Shown one piece after another: positions 5,243 through 7,568 of a DNA stretch of 7,568 bases (the stretch's first letter is position 1; every line of letters begins with the position of its first letter). Under the pieces are notes generated by a model, which saw nothing but the letters and a program-made list of their open reading frames with translations, searched no databases and had not been told where the DNA came from. The position numbers and the translations under genes are program-made. Origin of the DNA: Dehalococcoidales bacterium (GTDB taxonomy: Bacteria; Chloroflexota; Dehalococcoidia; E44-bin15); assembly GCA_012974295.1 (NCBI GenBank), contig JAAXQM010000062.1, forward strand, positions 1 to 7,568, written 5' to 3'.

Positions 5243-6796
5243 TTATGCCTCCGGCTCGATATAGAAGCTGGGATCCGATGTAGTATTAGGATCAAACGCC
5301 TTTTTAATCTTTTTCATCCAGATATGGTAATCGCAACTGCTCGGCCCAAACTGTTCCGCCATACCCCGTACAATCGATATCGGCTGCCCCAGGCTTTTAT
5401 CTATCGCTGTTTGCGCAGACTCCTCAACATATTCATCTGCGCCTTTCAAGGAGTCGGCATCCTGGAAATCATACATTATGATCTCCTCAAGGTGTCCGAA
5501 TCGACCCTGCTGATACGTTCCTCCCCAGGCAAGATCACCTCCATCGTCAGCGATAGCGCCCCGGTCGATATACTTCCTTTTCAACTGCTCCCCGATCTTG
5601 CCCGTAGCCACGGCGGTGTCCCATGATGTTCCAGCACCCAGAGATGTGGCAAAGGTCCCTGCCAGCTGGAAAACCCTGGAAATCCCTTCTGACTTGATAA
5701 GATGGCGGAAGAGTATATTTTTAACGGACGGCTCCTCCATCATTTGTATTATCTTACCTCCCGTTTCTGATAAGATATCTTCCACAGCCCTCTTCTGGTA
5801 CTCCAGCTCCCGGGCAGAGTTGGCGCCCAGAATGATCTGGATAGCGTACTTGAACTCATCCATCTTAACCATCTGCAGCATTTGAGTATAATCCGCTGCT
5901 GAGCTGATACTGATCACAGGTATCAAACCGGGGGGCAGAGCTCTCCCCATAACGTAACCTATCTCAGCCTCCCCGATTCTATAGACTGCGTCCGCAAGTG
6001 CTTCCCAGCTTGGAAAGGTGAGGCTGTGTGCCAGGTAATTTTCCGGGATCGGCATCCCATTCAGCGGGTGAATGCCCTCCATTGGGGTGGTGGGTGGCCC
6101 ATACCACGGATACAGCTTGACTCCACATTTTGTGAATACACCGAGTCCTCCCAACGCTCCAACCATACCTCGCATAATGCCTCGCAGGCTCGGCCCCGGC
6201 CCGTCTCCGCAGAACCAACCATCTCCCGATCCCAGAGAACCAAGCCTCAATATTTCCCCATCGGGCAGGACCCATTCCACCCCTAATACGTTAGAATTGC
6301 TGTACCCCATGAAGATTCCCGTCAGCCCGTAACCAGCCATTGATGTGGCGCTCGCCAGGATGGAGCAATTCGCTCCTGCCCCAACCATGTGGCAGTTAAG
6401 CCCCTTCTTCATAGCCTCAACCTGGAGCTGCGACCCTATTACATAGGGTTCGACCACCGCGTACATGTTCTTCTCATCTATCTCAACGATACTGTTCATC
6501 CTTCTGAGATCCAGCTGGATAACCCCTTCGCCTCCAACGGTATTCCACGGGCCCCAACCGGTGCTGAACGCTTTGTAACGTATCCCGTACCTGTTGCATA
6601 CCTTGATTATTGCCTGGACCTCCTCTACATTACAGGGCAGTAACACGGCCTCGGGCCTGGTGCAAAACTTCGTGCCAGAGATAGTCTCCGCCAGCCACTG
6701 GAACGCATAGGTATCCAGAATAAAAGGCTCTTCAGAGATGTTCTGCTGACCCACAATATCTTCCAGTATTCGATACACATTTTTTCGTAAAGCCAT
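5243..6796 (-). CDS. FAD-linked oxidase/dehydrogenase of the VAO/PCMH type (GlcD or 4-cresol-dehydrogenase flavoprotein-like)
   Basis: The protein has 517 residues. The N-terminal FAD (PCMH-type) domain shows RPEAVLLPCNVEEVQAII (47-64), the pyrophosphate loop FSTGWGPWNTVGG (77-89), a VEP segment (115-117), GAGANCSILAS (139-149) and VLPDGEILRLGS (176-187). GDGPGPSLRGIMRG and GGLGVFTKCGVKLYPW (about 197-231) match the 'G.GP.l.Gl...s..GI.T...v.l.P' join to the substrate domain seen in VAO-family enzymes such as 4-cresol dehydrogenase. The C-terminus has FDPNTTSDPSFYI (501-513) where the family normally has 'FDPxxxxNPG'. Such enzymes oxidise alpha-hydroxy acids or phenolic alcohols and pass electrons to a partner; the substrate cannot be deduced. 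No obvious histidine for covalent FAD is seen in the pyrophosphate loop. ATG 6796 has AAGGAG (6808-6803) 6 nt upstream and lies 23 nt after the CCG-protein gene, so the two are surely co-transcribed and likely form a complex. Confidence 0.87.
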   Translation of the reverse strand: MALRKNVYRILEDIVGQQNISEEPFILDTYAFQWLAETISGTKFCTRPEAVLLPCNVEEVQAIIKVCNRYGIRYKAFSTGWGPWNTVGGEGVIQLDLRRMNSIVEIDEKNMYAVVEPYVIGSQLQVEAMKKGLNCHMVGAGANCSILASATSMAGYGLTGIFMGYSNSNVLGVEWVLPDGEILRLGSLGSGDGWFCGDGPGPSLRGIMRGMVGALGGLGVFTKCGVKLYPWYGPPTTPMEGIHPLNGMPIPENYLAHSLTFPSWEALADAVYRIGEAEIGYVMGRALPPGLIPVISISSAADYTQMLQMVKMDEFKYAIQIILGANSARELEYQKRAVEDILSETGGKIIQMMEEPSVKNILFRHLIKSEGISRVFQLAGTFATSLGAGTSWDTAVATGKIGEQLKRKYIDRGAIADDGGDLAWGGTYQQGRFGHLEEIIMYDFQDADSLKGADEYVEESAQTAIDKSLGQPISIVRGMAEQFGPSSCDYHIWMKKIKKAFDPNTTSDPSFYIEPEA

Positions 6797-6819
6797 TTTC
6801 CACTCCTTGATCCAGATTC

Positions 6820-7568
6820 TTACAGTGCTTCGATAAGCAGTTCTACCACATCGTACAGCTTGATATTGGCACCACTTCGCTCCAGAGCATCCCTGAAATT
6901 CCTCTCACACCAGGAACAGGAGGTTACCAGGGCTTCAGCCCCGGTAGCCATCGCCTCCTCTATTCGTTCATCAGCGGTACTGAGGGCAAATTCGGGATAG
7001 GCCTCCTTTACCCCGCCCCCGGCGCCACAGCACCAGGCGTATTCCTTAATGCGCTCCATCTCAACAATCTCGAGCCCGGGGATGCTGCGAAGTACATCCC
7101 GGGGCGGTTCATAGATTCCGCTGGTGCCCCGCCGGTACTCTTTGGGAGGGTCCTTAACGATCACCTGTCCCAGGACTTTCCTCTCAACACCCTCCCAGGG
7201 TATAAAAGGTTCCGACAACCTGCCCAAATGACACGGATCGTGATACGTGACCTGCATCGGCACTTTTTTAGTCGGCTTTAAAGTACCTTCTTTAATCAAG
7301 CGGTCAAGGTATTCAGTGATGTGCAGTACTTCAAAATTCATCTCCTTGCCAAGTCGAGCATAGTGGAATTTGAAAGTGCCATAGCAATCGGAGCAGGGGG
7401 TTACAACCGTGCGCACGCCTGCGGCATTCCAGGTTTCCATATTATGCTCGGCATATTTGGTTAGCTCCCCGCGATAGCCGATCTCAAATGCCCGACCGCC
7501 ACAGCATGCCTCCTCCTTCCCCGAAATTCCCACATCAACGCCCGCCTTCATCAGAAGGGATAGTGCAT
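6820..7568 (-). CDS. CCG-domain iron-sulphur protein (HdrB/HdrD/GlpC/GlcF-like), 5' end outside the window
   Basis: The frame is open to the right edge. An ATG at 7551 exists, but the codons upstream (reading ALSLL before MKAGVDVGISG) continue the family pattern, so the true start lies beyond 7568. About 249 residues are visible. Two CCG-type cysteine modules can be followed. The first has EACCGG and, 35 residues later, TPCSDC; its leading Cys is outside. The second has DPCHLGR, then WCCGAGGG and, 36 residues later, SCSWC. The second module has 66 residues between its first Cys and the CC pair, where 31-39 is usual, so there is an insert (about LSEPFIPWEG to EYRRGTS). CCG modules bind special iron-sulphur clusters in heterodisulphide reductases and in the partner subunits of glycolate, lactate and glycerol-3-phosphate dehydrogenases. 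Beside a GlcD-like FAD enzyme it is best read as that enzyme's electron-transfer partner. Whether an N-terminal ferredoxin or membrane domain exists cannot be seen. Confidence 0.87.
   Translation of the reverse strand, partial: ALSLLMKAGVDVGISGKEEACCGGRAFEIGYRGELTKYAEHNMETWNAAGVRTVVTPCSDCYGTFKFHYARLGKEMNFEVLHITEYLDRLIKEGTLKPTKKVPMQVTYHDPCHLGRLSEPFIPWEGVERKVLGQVIVKDPPKEYRRGTSGIYEPPRDVLRSIPGLEIVEMERIKEYAWCCGAGGGVKEAYPEFALSTADERIEEAMATGAEALVTSCSWCERNFRDALERSGANIKLYDVVELLIEAL

Noticed and set aside
7549..7551. ATG at 7551 as the start of the CCG-domain protein
   Set aside because: The frame is open to the window edge, the upstream codons continue the family pattern, and the first Cys of the first CCG module is missing, so the gene begins outside.

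Overview
The window looks like bacterial chromosomal DNA from an anaerobic or facultative organism rich in flavin and iron-sulphur redox enzymes. Starts are AUG with good Shine-Dalgarno (SD) sequences and one clear sigma-70-type promoter is visible, which argues against an archaeon. The style of the genes (a secreted beta-repeat protein N-terminus, a cytidylate-kinase-like protein, a CCG-domain/FAD-oxidase/FixCX cluster) and the C5/G5 hairpin element resemble uncultured Chloroflexota of the Dehalococcoidia type. That placement is an inference from general familiarity, not from a search.

Layout. Positions 1-225 (minus) hold the first 75 codons of a secreted protein that runs off the left edge. 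Positions 226-975 contain no convincing gene. They hold a candidate promoter for the secreted protein and, at 589-663, a compact cluster of C5/G5 inverted repeats that looks like a dispersed repetitive element. Positions 976-2367 (plus) carry a TauE/SafE-family permease and a small three-helix membrane protein that may be its partner. After a gap with an 11-bp direct repeat and a strong-looking promoter, 2515-3324 (plus) encodes a cytidylate-kinase-like protein fused to a C-terminal BON domain.

Positions 3499-7568 (minus) form one tightly packed operon, read right to left. It encodes a two-CCG-domain iron-sulphur protein (HdrB/HdrD/GlpC type, start outside the window), a VAO/PCMH-type FAD-linked oxidase, a possible 22-codon upstream ORF, a FixC/ETF-quinone-oxidoreductase-type flavoprotein and a FixX-type ferredoxin with two complete 4Fe-4S motifs. 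Gaps are 2 to 23 nt apart from the 71 nt that hold the small ORF.

The minus-strand operon reads as a complete electron path. The FAD enzyme would oxidise an unknown organic substrate (hydroxy acid, alcohol or phenol-like). The CCG protein would take or pass electrons through its cysteine-bound clusters. The FixC/FixX pair would connect them to a quinone or electron-transfer flavoprotein. No EtfAB (FixAB) genes lie in this window, so the link to an ETF is open. The convergent junction between the two strands is 3325-3498.
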